From assembly GCA_963576725.1 (NCBI GenBank), contig OY755240.1, positions 60,636,633-60,700,632 of the forward strand: DNA of 64,000 nt, given 5' to 3'. How positions within the stretch are numbered: the first letter of the stretch is position 1; each line of letters opens with the position of its first letter. The notes beneath the pieces are model-generated. The model saw only the letters and a program-made list of their open reading frames with translations. It searched no databases and was not told the origin of the DNA. Both the position numbers and the translations under genes were made by a program. Shown here piece by piece: positions 54,161 to 63,044 of this stretch. Source of the DNA: Azorinus chamasolen. Lineage: Eukaryota > Mollusca > Bivalvia > Cardiida > Solecurtidae.

Positions 54161-55000
54161 TATTTGTGATTGGAATATTAATACACATACAAATAAACAA
54201 AACAAGGTCAGTGTCAGTGTGACCGTGCATCAGGTCTGTTAGCGACATGACAAGTTTTTTTGGGGTTTTTTGGAAACAAATACAGTCCATTAATTGCTGG
54301 TATTAGCTACATGTGTACATAGTGTATGCATATTTACTATTTCAGTTAAAAAGCCATAGCCTTATGTATGCATGAAACATAATCGTCCCGTCTCTCACCT
54401 CCTTTAGTTTCGTTTCGTAAAGGTCCAAAGCGAGGGGACAACGGAATTAATCCTCACATATTATATGTCGATATGGAAACCCCGCTTGTTATATATTCTG
54501 TGTCCAATATATAACCTATGTGCTACATCTGGTTGTAATTTTTGTACATGTAATAATGAATATTCATGCGACCAACTTTTTAAAATTTACCCGAAATGTC
54601 CTTGGCTACGGTATAGAACCGCAGGTAAGCCGGATATTCCCATACATGGATACACATTATTCATGATTAATTCCATATATAGTAATAAACGGCTTTAAAT
54701 GACTCCAGGAAAGACTAAACTACTTAGTGGGTAACTCGTTTTAATGAGGTCACGGTAGAATGCAGAAATGCCTATGCTTTACAGCATACTCGGCTTAGTT
54801 TTCATTCTGTAAGTATTATCAATGTACATACTGTTCACTTTCAATAGTTCACTGTTAAAACCTGTTCGGGTTTTTTGCATGCAGATGATTAGTTTATTTG
54901 ATATCATAATTTATATGTAAATCTCTGTAAACAGGGGAAATAAAGAGTATATAGTCTGACAGTTGCATAATATACATGTATTTGCAAATTGGCATTTATC
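54161..55000 (+). other. Longest MITE-free stretch; contains a candidate exon at 54408-54624
   Basis: At 54408, after the acceptor-like TCTCTCACCTCCTTTAG, a frame stays open for 72 codons to GCAG/GTAAGC (donor at 54625). It is rich in Cys, Tyr and Trp (CNFCTCNNEYSC, YPKCPWLRY). I recognise no family. The pairing of a good acceptor, an open frame and a good donor in 217 bp is the only support. The rest holds nothing recognisable. Confidence 0.2.
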
Positions 55001-55200
55001 TATCTCCCGCTGCCGCCAATTGTCGTCTGCAAAATCATTTTCATTTATTTATGTTTCTTAAATTTCGTTCTTTTAGTTTCAAACTTCACATTGATAGTTA
55101 ATGTATTCAACAGTTTGGGTCGTTGTGAAACGCTGAGCGTCTGGTCAAAACGATTTGCATATGTGATCAAAGGTTCGCCAATGACAGCCACGTGTTACAG
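55000..55200. mobile_element. PM-F, strongly diverged
   Basis: CCGCTGCCGCCAATTGTCGT, TTCAACAGTTTGGGTCGTTG, AAACGCTGAGCGTCTGGTCA. The 90-codon frame across it is a MITE shadow. Confidence 0.6.
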
Positions 55201-55439
55201 GAATGACAAAAATGTTTTATTATATCGTAAATCTTGCGTTCGATGTGTTTATAGTTTCTAAATGGTGAGGTTAACCTTGACGATTATACAGTTACCATGG
55301 TAACATCTTTTGTAGAAGACAATTCAGGATTTATTGGTGAATATGAATTGGGCTTTGGGTTAATAAACATATATGAATGGCAATCGGCATATGATAGAGA
55401 ATAATTATGTCATCGTGATATTTCTCTGTCAATGGCAAT

Positions 55440-55618
55440 ACATCTTTAACCACATTTGTAAAGTATTTAGATCCACGTGAGGCGTCGAGTAATATGACGT
55501 GCCATCAATATCCATACTGGCTGATGCTATGTTTATGTTAAATAGGAAGACAGGTGTAAAATAAATGAAAGCAGACGACAAAATTTGTAGACGACAAACG
55601 AAGCAGCGAAATAATTAA
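55440..55618. mobile_element. PM-F, diverged
   Basis: GTATTTAGATCCACGTGAGG, CGTCGAGTAATATGACG, GCAGACGACAAAATTTGTAG, ending AATTAA. Confidence 0.72.
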
Positions 55619-55848
55619 CCCTTTCCCTCATATAAACGTGTTTTCGCCCATTTGCAAACACAGTAGACCCAGATCAGACGGCTCCTAGGTCTGCTCTGTT
55701 TGGTAATAGAATTTGATAGCTCTGGTTCTTTGCTTTCTAAAATGTCTATAATGTTCCATCTTCCATATTTCTTTACAACTATTTTGCTCATGAATATTCA
55801 GTAGGTACTGAAATTTGGAATAAACATAGAACATAGAAAGGGTTAGGC
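55615..55848 (-). mobile_element. PM-C (C2), shares TTAA with PM-F; apex deletion
   Basis: TTAACCCTTTCCCTCATATA; GACGGCTCCTAGGTCTGCTC shows one inner arm removed at the apex; end GAAAGGGTTAGG. Confidence 0.87.
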
Positions 55849-56014
55849 TAAAGGAAGAATCGCTAGCTTTATTATTACACTCGTATCATACGAAAAGTAG
55901 AGCACTTGAACTGTTTACTTTCCAACAGTGATGCTTGGGTTAGATCTGCACTATTCCAGTTCAGTTTTGAAGGAAAATGAAATTACAACTGTATACAGAA
56001 TAACGACTTATTCT

Positions 56015-56207
56015 TTCGCTGTTGATGTCACAAATGTGATAACCTATGCAAACAGTTTGGATCCGAGAAACGCTGTGTCTCATCATGATAAAAACTCTTT
56101 GTTTCCATGGTAATGTATTTTAAGAATACGGTAGAAAATTAAACAAACGAAGATTGGGACAGACGACAAAATGTACAGACCACAATATTAGACAGCGAAA
56201 GAGGGAA
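56015..56207. mobile_element. PM-F, apex deleted
   Basis: AACAGTTTGGATCCGAGAAA then CGCTGTGTCTCATCATGATA; ACAGACGACAAAATGTACAG; AGCGAAAGAGGG. Confidence 0.72.
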
Positions 56208-56394
56208 ACTGTTCCTTGCAGACCGACTGAGTGTTTCAGTTCGTGAATAGGATGCCCGCCTGGCACTCGTGGTATCACTTCTCGATCCCAAACTAAAGTC
56301 ATCTTAACTACTTCTAAGATCATACAACAGAACCTCCGTAAAGACAGGGCAACAGATAAAGTGCGTACACAAATACTAAAACCGTCCTTTCTTC

Positions 56395-56480
56395 ACCAAA
56401 CCTTATGTTGTGACAGAGTAAAAGAGTACATGTAGTCACAGCATAGGATTTGGTGGAGAAATAAATAAGCTATTCTTGAA
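56395..56480 (+). repeat. Dispersed unit related to the 51-bp minisatellite
   Basis: GTAGTCACAGCATAGGATTT, GGTGGAGAAATAAATAAGCT; same neighbours as the copy at 52217. Confidence 0.6.
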
Positions 56481-56554
56481 ATTATTTTGATTTACGCCTC
56501 AGATTATGTGGACATCCACCTTTTGTCGTTTGGTGGAAAACTACGATTGTCTAG

Positions 56555-56645
56555 AAATGGGAGTGGTTGCTTATTGTGAAACGAAAGTAATCCAGAAAGC
56601 TCTAATGGCAGTTTTCTATGTAATTATCGCTCAGCATAAAGTCCT
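56555..56645. mobile_element. PM-A, degenerate core
   Basis: GAAACGAAAGTAATCCAGAA, AGCTCTAATGGCAGTTTTCT. Confidence 0.55.
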
Positions 56646-56689
56646 TACCTATCTTAACCAGTTTTCAGTTTTATTGGCAAAACCATTGA

Positions 56690-56840
56690 CGTGACAGATA
56701 CGCCTTTAATTACCATTGCAAACAGAGTGGATCCAGACCAGATAGCTCCTGTAAGAGCCCTCTGACCAGGGTATGGCCAGGGAATTATATATATATATAT
56801 ATATGGTTCTACAGTTTGTTACCAAGGCCAACCCCTTTCT
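56690..56840 (-). mobile_element. PM-C with AT dinucleotide tract
   Basis: CATTGCAAACAGAGTGGATC; apex CTCCTGTAAGAG; nine AT units at 56786-56803 replace part of the right flank. Confidence 0.68.
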
Positions 56841-56862
56841 TATACATATGCAGTTATGACTA

Positions 56863-57077
56863 TTAACACTTTCGCTGCCAAACTCTGTCGTCTGCTAACT
56901 TTGTCGTCTGCTACAAATTTTCATTCTTTTGATTTTCTTCATTTTTGTTTCAAAAACATAGTAACAGTAACAAGCAGTTTGGATCCCGATGAGACGCCGA
57001 GTTACTCGGCGTCTCATCTGGATCCAAATTGTTTGCATAGGTAATCACAGATCCGGCATTGGCAGCGGAAGGGTTAA
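56863..57077. mobile_element. PM-F, complete
   Basis: TTAACACTTTCGCTGCCAAA; GGATCCCGATGAGACGCCGA; apex CCGAGTTACTCGG; GGCAGCGGAAGGGTTAA. Best model of the family in the window. Confidence 0.92.
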
Positions 57078-57140
57078 TCTAATTAATATTCATACGTACA
57101 TAATTTGTTACATGAATAATCATGCAGTGAGCATGGGACG
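57074..57140 (-). mobile_element. PM-C end fragment sharing TTAA with PM-F
   Basis: TTAATCTAATTAATATTCAT, TTGTTACATGAATAATCATG. Confidence 0.55.
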
Positions 57141-57317
57141 ACACACCGCCATTGTCAGGTGTATATTAAGTCTTTTCAAACATAATAAAGAACGTTTATA
57201 GTAGCATAAATACAATTTTAACATAACCACTGAACGTCTATTTAGAATAAATCCACGACAGATTTCAAAACGGTTAGGTGATCAATTTTATTATTATGCT
57301 AAGAGCTATCTGACTTG

Positions 57318-57625
57318 CATTTGCAAACAGTTTGGATCCAAATGAGGCACCGATTAACCCTTTCACGAAAAAATGCACCATGACAAATAGTGCAGTCCCA
57401 GATCAGACGCCGCCTTTTCAAGGCGGCGTCTGATCAGGGACTTCACTTTTTGTCTCAAACTCTGTTTCTATATCTGTGCTTTATTCCTTTGAAATTTGCA
57501 TTTATTTATCTTATTTCCTTATTTTACCGAACTATTTAATAAAATCGATTTGCAGACGACAATAAGAAATTTGGCGCCGAAAGGGTTAAATCAGCATCTC
57601 ATCAGGGGCCACACTGTTTGACCCT
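57318..57625. mobile_element. PM-F split at its apex by PM-E
   Basis: GCATTTGCAAACAGTTTGGA + TCCAAATGAGGCACCGA left; TCAGCATCTCATCAGGGGCC + ACACTGTTTGACCC right. Confidence 0.82.
57354..57589 (+). mobile_element. PM-E inside PM-F apex
   Basis: TTAACCCTTTCACGAAAAAA; GTCCCAGATCAGACGCCG; apex GCCTTTTCAAGGC; GGCGCCGAAAGGGTTAA. Confidence 0.92.
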
Positions 57626-57647
57626 CAGTCAATGGTTTTTCAACAAC

Positions 57648-57892
57648 TTAAACCTTTTCCTCCATGAATAGTCATGTAAGAAATAATGACATCATGCATA
57701 TTAATTAGATTAATTGTTATAATAGCACACCGTCACGTAAACTTTTGACCATGACAGAAACTGTAGAGTCATACCAATATTATATCATAAACAAACAGAG
57801 AAGACCCTGATCAGACGGCTCCTATAGGAGCCGCCTGATTTGGGTCTACTCTGTTTGCAAAGGCGTGTTTAAGTAGAAAAGGGTATATGACG
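57648..57892 (+). mobile_element. PM-C
   Basis: TAAACCTTTTCCTCCATGAA; AATAATGACATCATGC; apex CTCCTATAGGAG; right end AAAAGGGTATA. Confidence 0.87.
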
Positions 57893-58214
57893 GCGGCAGA
57901 TCAATTGAGCTGATATATTTTTTTCAACGTGGTGAAGGTTAAACTGATCTTGACATTTATAGAGTAACGTCAGGCAATGACCTATGAGTGTGCGTTTGAT
58001 AATGACTTGTTTTTTGCTTCAAGTTCGGCCAAACGTACTGCGTATCTCTAGTGAGTAATTGAACATTTCATTTTTTTCCCGTTTTCATAATTTTATTCTC
58101 TCCGTTAAACAGTAAAAACAGGGATCAGAGAGGGTCATCCCCTACAACACGGCACAACAAATAATACATACCACTACCGTGAATATATCGTATTAAAATA
58201 TTTAAGTACACAAA

Positions 58215-58290
58215 GAGTGAGTGAGTTGGGTTTTACGGCACCGCGACTCTAAATAGGTCATATAGCGCCAAAGATAACAATACATGTTGA
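58215..58290 (+). repeat. GAGTGAGT mollusc dispersed repeat
   Basis: GAGTGAGTGAGTTGGGTTTT, ACGGCACCGCGACTCTAAAT, GGTCATATAGCGCCAAAG. Region 57893-58214 just upstream holds nothing recognisable. Confidence 0.8.
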
Positions 58291-58369
58291 AACAGGTCAT
58301 TTTATACATGGGGTCAAAGAAATAAGCGCTAAACTGAATCGTCATCAATAATTACAATTCATTTATATA

Positions 58370-58582
58370 AAATCCTGCTTTAAACGACCACATACATTGC
58401 ACTTAATATATACATTTGAGTACTAAAACCATGGGGCTGTTTAATGTAGCGCAAAATACTGCAGAAAGCTAAAAAAAACTTTTTTGTATTTAATTGCGTC
58501 ATGCTAACGTTGAGCTACCTTCAACCTTAACGGCACAGAATGAAAAATCGGTTAAATAATCGTTTCAGGTAGGTTTCACTGT
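58370..58582. mobile_element. PM-A3, diverged
   Basis: TCCTGCTTTAAACGACCACA; apex AAAAAAAACTTTTTT; right AGGTAGGTTTCACTG. Confidence 0.68.
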
Positions 58583-58615
58583 ATCACAATGAAACTTACA
58601 AACAGGGTTTGATTA

Positions 58616-59036
58616 CAGTAGAACATGTGTTGAGCAGCCATTCATTTATAAAACACACGAGTCTTAAAAAGCAGGTGTTTGCTTAATGCAGGGAAAAGAC
58701 AATACAGAAAGCTCCTATCTGCATTACTCTTGACTTACATTAAGCTACCACCGGCCTTATATACCCATTATTAGAACCCTTTTTTAATTGCCGCTTAACC
58801 CGTTCCCTCATACTGACGACTTTTTACGACTCTTTAAAAGCCACATTGTGAAACCATTGTGATAAATAGAACATTTGCTTCTATAGGAGCAAATGCTCTA
58901 TTTATCACAATGGTTTCAAACTGCAAAATTATAAAAGTTTCCTTTTCTCTAGTTAATGCTCCTTTTCGGTAGATTTATTCAAAGAGGTTGTATCTAAATA
59001 TAGCCTATGAGGTAATGGGTTAAGACAGATTCTACT
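58616..59036. mobile_element. PM-A3 split by PM-D in its right terminus
   Basis: CAGTAGAACATGTGTTGAGC; apex CTCCTATCTGC (arm shortened); AATTGCCGC, PM-D, then GACAGATTCTACTG. Confidence 0.87.
58795..59023 (-). mobile_element. PM-D inside PM-A3
   Basis: TTAACCCGTTCCCTCATACT; apex TTCTATAGGAG; GGTAATGGGTTAA. Confidence 0.92.
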
Positions 59037-59082
59037 GTAGTTGGGCTTGATTGATTGGCGTCCTTATTTTACTACATAGTAC

Positions 59083-59502
59083 TACAATAAGGCTTAGCTA
59101 AAAAGACCACCAGAAAAAAGCATAATTCTCAGCCTTTAAGGCGGGTGGTAGCTTAATGTAGGATGAGAGTTATGAAAGGGTTCCTGTAGGAGCTTTCTGA
59201 ATTACTCTCGTTCTGCATTAAGCAACTCCCTGCTTTATGGACTCATGTGCTTATTCATTAACCCTTTCCTCCATAAATACGCCTCTGTAAAAGTCACCTG
59301 TTGAAACCATTGTGATAAATAGGGCATTTGCTCCTATAGGAGCAAATGCTCTATTTATCACAATGGTTTCAAATTACAAAATTCTAAAACATTCCTTTTC
59401 TCTAGTTAATGCTCCTTTTCGGTAGATTTATTCAAAGAGATTGGATCTGAAAATAGTCTATGAGGGAATGGGTTAAGTTGTCGCTTTAGAAAGGTTCTAC
59501 TG
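59083..59502. mobile_element. PM-A2 split by PM-D in its right terminus
   Basis: CAATAAGGCTTAGCTAAAAA; apex TTCCTGTAGGAG; CTTATTCA, PM-D, GTTGTCGCTTTAGAAAGGTT, CTACTG. Confidence 0.85.
59258..59476 (-). mobile_element. PM-D inside PM-A2
   Basis: TTAACCCTTTCCTCCATAAA; apex CTCCTATAGGAG; GGGAATGGGTTAA. Confidence 0.92.
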
Positions 59503-59529
59503 TGTGTGCCATGGATAGAAAAGGGTCGG

Positions 59530-59625
59530 ATGCAGCTTAACCATGTTTCCGTTCCCTGCCTATTCTCCCTGCACTAAGCAGCCGCATGTCTAAACAGTTC
59601 TCAGTTCTTTACTGAAAGGTTTTAC
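59530..59625. mobile_element. PM-A1 right half, degenerate
   Basis: TGCACTAAGCAGCCGCATGT, TTACTGAAAGGTTTTACTTT. Confidence 0.5.
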
Positions 59626-59719
59626 TTTCGTAGATATTTGTTTCTTAATATATAATATAATAGTGATATGCATTTCCTGGTACAGAACCAATTTGGGCAC
59701 AAAAAGTAGCATTATCGGT

Positions 59720-60105
59720 CAGTAATACATGTGGTAGCTTAATGCAGGATGAACATAATGTAGAAAGCTCCACTTGGAGCTTCCTGTATGATTTTCACCC
59801 TCAATTAACCCATTACCCCATAGGGTATTTTTAGATACAACCTCTTTGAATAAATCTACCGAAAAGGGGCATTAACTATAGAAAATGAAAATTTTAGTTG
59901 TAGTTAGTGCCATTGTGATAAATAGAGCATTTGCTCCTATAGGAGCAAATGCTCTATTTATCACAATGGTTTCACAAAGTGACTTCTACAGAGTCGTCAA
60001 AAGTCGTCAAAGTCGTCAGTATGAGGGAATGGGTTAAGCAGCCATATGTCTAAATGTTTTCACTTCTTCTACTAGACATTTTCTTTTTCAAAATCATTTA
60101 AAAAT
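59720..60105. mobile_element. PM-A1 split by PM-D within its core
   Basis: TGTGGTAGCTTAATGCAGGA; apex CTCCACTTGGAG; TTTTCACCCTCAA, PM-D, then GCAGCCATATGTCTAAATG. The TTAA used is that of GCATTAAGC. Confidence 0.8.
59805..60037 (+). mobile_element. PM-D inside PM-A1
   Basis: TTAACCCATTACCCCATAGG; apex CTCCTATAGGAG. The right flank holds one extra AAAGTCGTC unit. Confidence 0.92.
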
Positions 60106-60282
60106 ATAACACTGACATGCACTTCTGGGCCCCGAACGATTTCGTATACCGATCGAGACTGCAGTCTGTGATCATTTGGGGTTTGCGTAAACGCATATTT
60201 TCTCCATTTATTTCCATTTGACGTTTATGTAATTACTTTACGTCACATTTCAGCCTATTTTTAGTATCCATGACAACCATTG

Positions 60283-60355
60283 CAACCGATTTTGATCCAA
60301 ATAATACTCGGTATCACTCGGTGTTGTATAAGGATCCAAACTGATTGACAGCATG
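60283..60355. mobile_element. PM-F core, flanks decayed
   Basis: CCGATTTTGATCCAAATAAT, ACTCGGTATCACTCGGTGTT, AGGATCCAAACTGATTG. Confidence 0.65.
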
Positions 60356-60671
60356 ATCGAAATCTTGAAAGAAAAATCAGGAAGACACTAGTTTTAGAAT
60401 TGCAGCAGACGACATTCTCTGCTCAATGTAATAAAGATTTATGTTTATGTGCATTTCTGTACCACAAGGTCCATCCATCACGTAATGCATAAGTTTTATA
60501 CTTCCCATCACGAAACAAAACAAAAACCAGTATGACAATAAAAAGTAAATAAATTAGCGGATCAGATTATACTTGACACGACGTACGCCCCTCAGATGAA
60601 ACTAATCTGTCACATGCATCATCCGTGATGTAACTTTCGTTATAAAACTTGTGAAGTCAACTGTGAAACTG

Positions 60672-60864
60672 TTATCAACTCTTTCGCTGCCAATTGTTGT
60701 CGTCTGCAAACTTTGTCGTCTGCTACAATGATCAATTTTTATTTTTCTTCATTTTTGTTTCAAAAACAGTCACAATAACAAACAGTTATAACTCGGCGTC
60801 TCATCTGGATTCAAACTGTTAGCATAGGTATTCACAGGTGAGACATTGGCAGCGAGAGAGTTAA
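60672..60864. mobile_element. PM-F with one inner arm deleted
   Basis: CTTTCGCTGCCAATTGTTGT; AACAGTTATAACTCGGCGTC joins the outer arm to the far side of the apex; GGCAGCGAGAGAGTTAA. Confidence 0.8.
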
Positions 60865-60963
60865 GCTACACCTACGAATAATGTTATGATGTTTATATTC
60901 ATTTCTTCATTCATTTTTTCTTCTTTTATTTGGGGCTAATGGTGTGTGGATGGGGACATACAG

Positions 60964-61066
60964 TTTAGCCCTTTATTCCATGAATATCCATGAAAAAATA
61001 ATGCCATTATGAATCTTAATTAGATTGTTTATACAGGTACATGAACACATGAACACACTTTCGTCC
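60964..61066 (+). mobile_element. PM-C left half fused to PM-G
   Basis: TTTAGCCCTTTATTCCATGA, ATAATGCCATTATGAATC, then at CCTGCAGGAG the sequence becomes PM-G right half. The junction is at a hairpin apex. Confidence 0.75.
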
Positions 61067-61208
61067 TGCAGGAGCTGTCTCATCAGGGTCTGCACTATTT
61101 ACAAATTGATTGTGCAACCAGTGCACTCCACAGCAGTGATTGCACAGCGAAATACTTGTACACAGTGAAAATATATGTAATTATACAACAGGGCATGGGT
61201 AAAGAAAT

Positions 61209-61360
61209 AGAGGATCTGTTGCGAGTTGTCTTTTAAGATCACATGTTCCTAAACGAGCCTTAGAAAATGTCATTAAGCGAGCCTTGGCGAGCTTAATAAC
61301 ATTTTCTTAGTGAGTTTAGGAACATGTGATTTTAAAGACAACGAGCATCAGATTCTTTTT
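61209..61360. mobile_element. Palindromic element, new family
   Basis: GATCTGTTGCGAGTTGTCTT and AGATCACATGTTCCTAAAC face GTTTAGGAACATGTGATTTT and GACAACGAGCATCAGATT; apex GAGCCTTGGCGAGC. Unlike PM-A to PM-I. Confidence 0.78.
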
Positions 61361-61424
61361 CTCACATATTAAAAAAGTGTATGTTCGCCGTTTAAATGAC
61401 ATATAAACATAGGTTTCCATGGCT

Positions 61425-61444
61425 TGACGTCATATATGACGTCA
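61425..61444. promoter_or_regulatory. Double CRE-type palindrome
   Basis: TGACGTCATATATGACGTCA: two perfect cAMP-response-element octamers placed symmetrically. Binding is not shown; the site is known for CREB/ATF factors. Confidence 0.4.
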
Positions 61445-61504
61445 TACGTTCTAAAGTGATCTTACACGTGTTACAGATAAGGAAATCTTAACCTGTTGTT
61501 CTAA

Positions 61505-61620
61505 CTCGGAGATAAGGGAAGGTATAATAATGATAATAATAATAATAATAAAGACTTTATTTAACGAGAGTACTCATTTGGTTAAAACCAATCTTCCATG
61601 AGGCCCTCAACAGAGAGAAA
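61505..61620 (-). mobile_element. Probable retroelement 3' end with TTA tail (minus strand)
   Basis: On the minus strand AAATAAAGTCTTTATTATTA ends in TTA repeats, as many invertebrate non-LTR elements do. The body (GAGAGTACTCATTTGG) is not assigned. A poly-T/G tract with no family match lies at 61739-61797. Confidence 0.4.
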
Positions 61621-61798
61621 ACATATATACAATTTGTAATAAAGTAGCAATGCTATCATAACAATTTTGCATAAGCACCAACCTTGCACCGGATGATAGA
61701 CAGATCTGAATTAACCCGTAAAGCACAATTGTTTGGGTGTTGTTTTTTTGTTTTTGTTTTGTTGTTGTTGTTGTTTTGGGGTTTTTTGGGGTTTTTTT

Positions 61799-61862
61799 AC
61801 ACAGTGTAAACCCAGATGAGTGAGCTCCTGTAGGAACCCTCTTATCAGGGTCTGCACTGCTT
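61799..61862. mobile_element. PM-C-like core remnant
   Basis: ACAGTGTAAACCCAGATGAG, apex CTCCTGTAGGAA, CTTATCAGGGTCTGCACTGC. Confidence 0.6.
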
Positions 61863-62027
61863 GCAATGGGAAAATGAAAAAAAAAAATCAAAAAAATCAA
61901 AAAAATCGTTGGCTCTGGTGGTATGTGAGAAAAAGAAATGTATTTTAAAATTCAGCAAGAGACGGGTTAATTGGCATTTGAAGAGAAAACAAAGGTTTTA
62001 GTAGTAACGCAATTCTTCAATCATATA

Positions 62028-62267
62028 CAGTAAACCCCCTCTAATGCGACCACCAAACATGGGCACAATTCTGGATGGCAGAGGAAGGTGGCTGCTTAAT
62101 GCAGGGCGAAAGTTATGCAGAAAGCTCCTATAGGAGCATGGTGAAAGTTATACAGAAAGCTCCTATAGGCGCTTTCTGTATAACTTTCGTCCTGCATTAA
62201 GCAACCGCCCGCTTACAAAGACCGAAATGTTTATTCATTAAGTGGTCGAATTAGAGGGGTTCAACTG
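62028..62267. mobile_element. PM-A2 with duplicated apex arm
   Basis: After the first CTCCTATAGGAG comes CATGGTGAAAGTTATACAG and a second AAAGCTCCTATAGG before the closing arm, so one arm plus the apex is repeated. Confidence 0.88.
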
Positions 62268-62587
62268 TATACCAAAACAGTATAAACAATATCGAAAATA
62301 TATTTATAATTTTGATATACATGTACATGTATATAACTCATATTTTTATTTTTCTATTCCGTTTTCTCTCATAAAAGAGTGTGGTGTTATCGTAAAATAT
62401 CAGGTTTCAGACAGCATTTTTTCATGAGGACATTTTACAATTTCAGGAACTACCAGAACTATCTTAGATTTAAATTAGTAAAGTGACATTTGCATTATTC
62501 ATAATAAACAGGATTGACAATGCTTCTTGTATCTTTTCAGCATTTCCCGTCTAGAAGAGAACTCGAAGATCAACTCAACTTCAGGCG

Positions 62588-62740
62588 CTAATCCATCCTC
62601 CTGCTAGTGATACTCTCGAGAGCTAGACCAGCATTTCTGTCTGCAGTCAGCTGAGCAGCCACAAATTCATTCACCAGTCTACATCTTTCAACCGCTAATG
62701 CCTTTCTAATAGCATTTCCTTTTATTGAGTTCAATGGAAT
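62588..62740 (-). CDS. Candidate terminal exon, unidentified
   Basis: Minus-strand frame of 50 codons ending in TAG (62588-62590), reading IPLNSIKGNAIRKALAVERC then RLVNEFVAAQ, LTADRNAGLA and LESITSRRMD. The composition is protein-like and the region 62450-62750 is free of MITEs. Upstream it runs into a stop next to PM-C. AATAAA on that strand occurs near 62350. A frame of this length is not rare by chance. Confidence 0.15.
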   Translation of the reverse strand: MPLNSIKGNAIRKALAVERCRLVNEFVAAQLTADRNAGLALESITSRRMD

Positions 62741-62750
62741 TTAAAAGTGT

Positions 62751-63001
62751 TTAAACCCTTTCCCCGTTCTATATTTATTCCAAATTTCAATACCTACTAA
62801 ATATTCATGGGGAAAATAGTTATAACGAAATATGGAAGGTGGAGCATTGTAGCTATTTTAAGAAATAAAGAAACCGATCTATCAAATTCCATTAGCAAAC
62901 AGAGCAGACCCTGTTCAGACGGCTCCTATAGGAGCCGTCTGATCTGGGTCTACTCTGTTTGCAAATGTGTGAAAACACGTTTATACAAGGGAAGAGATTA
63001 A
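62751..63001 (+). mobile_element. PM-C (C2), complete
   Basis: TTAAACCCTTTCCCCGTTCT; GCAGACCCTGTTCAGACGGC; apex CTCCTATAGGAG; GGGAAGAGATTAA. Confidence 0.9.
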
Positions 63002-63044
63002 ATGACGTTTCCCACTATCAGGTAGATACACATATTTTCATCTG

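Larger units (their letters stand above)
61067..61970 (+). mobile_element. PM-G right half split by a ~720-bp insertion
   Basis: 61067-61207 and 61932-61970 (AAGAAATGTATTTTAAAATT, CAGCAAGAGACGGGTTAA) are the two pieces. The inserted block begins and ends with related GAGAAAAAGAA/TTCTTTTTCTC sequence. Confidence 0.75.

Noticed and set aside
24816..54222. Recurrent frame with CLKQGESKTERSYRS at several loci as a gene family
   Set aside because: Translation of PM-A4 palindromes; it also appears on both strands because the core is symmetric.
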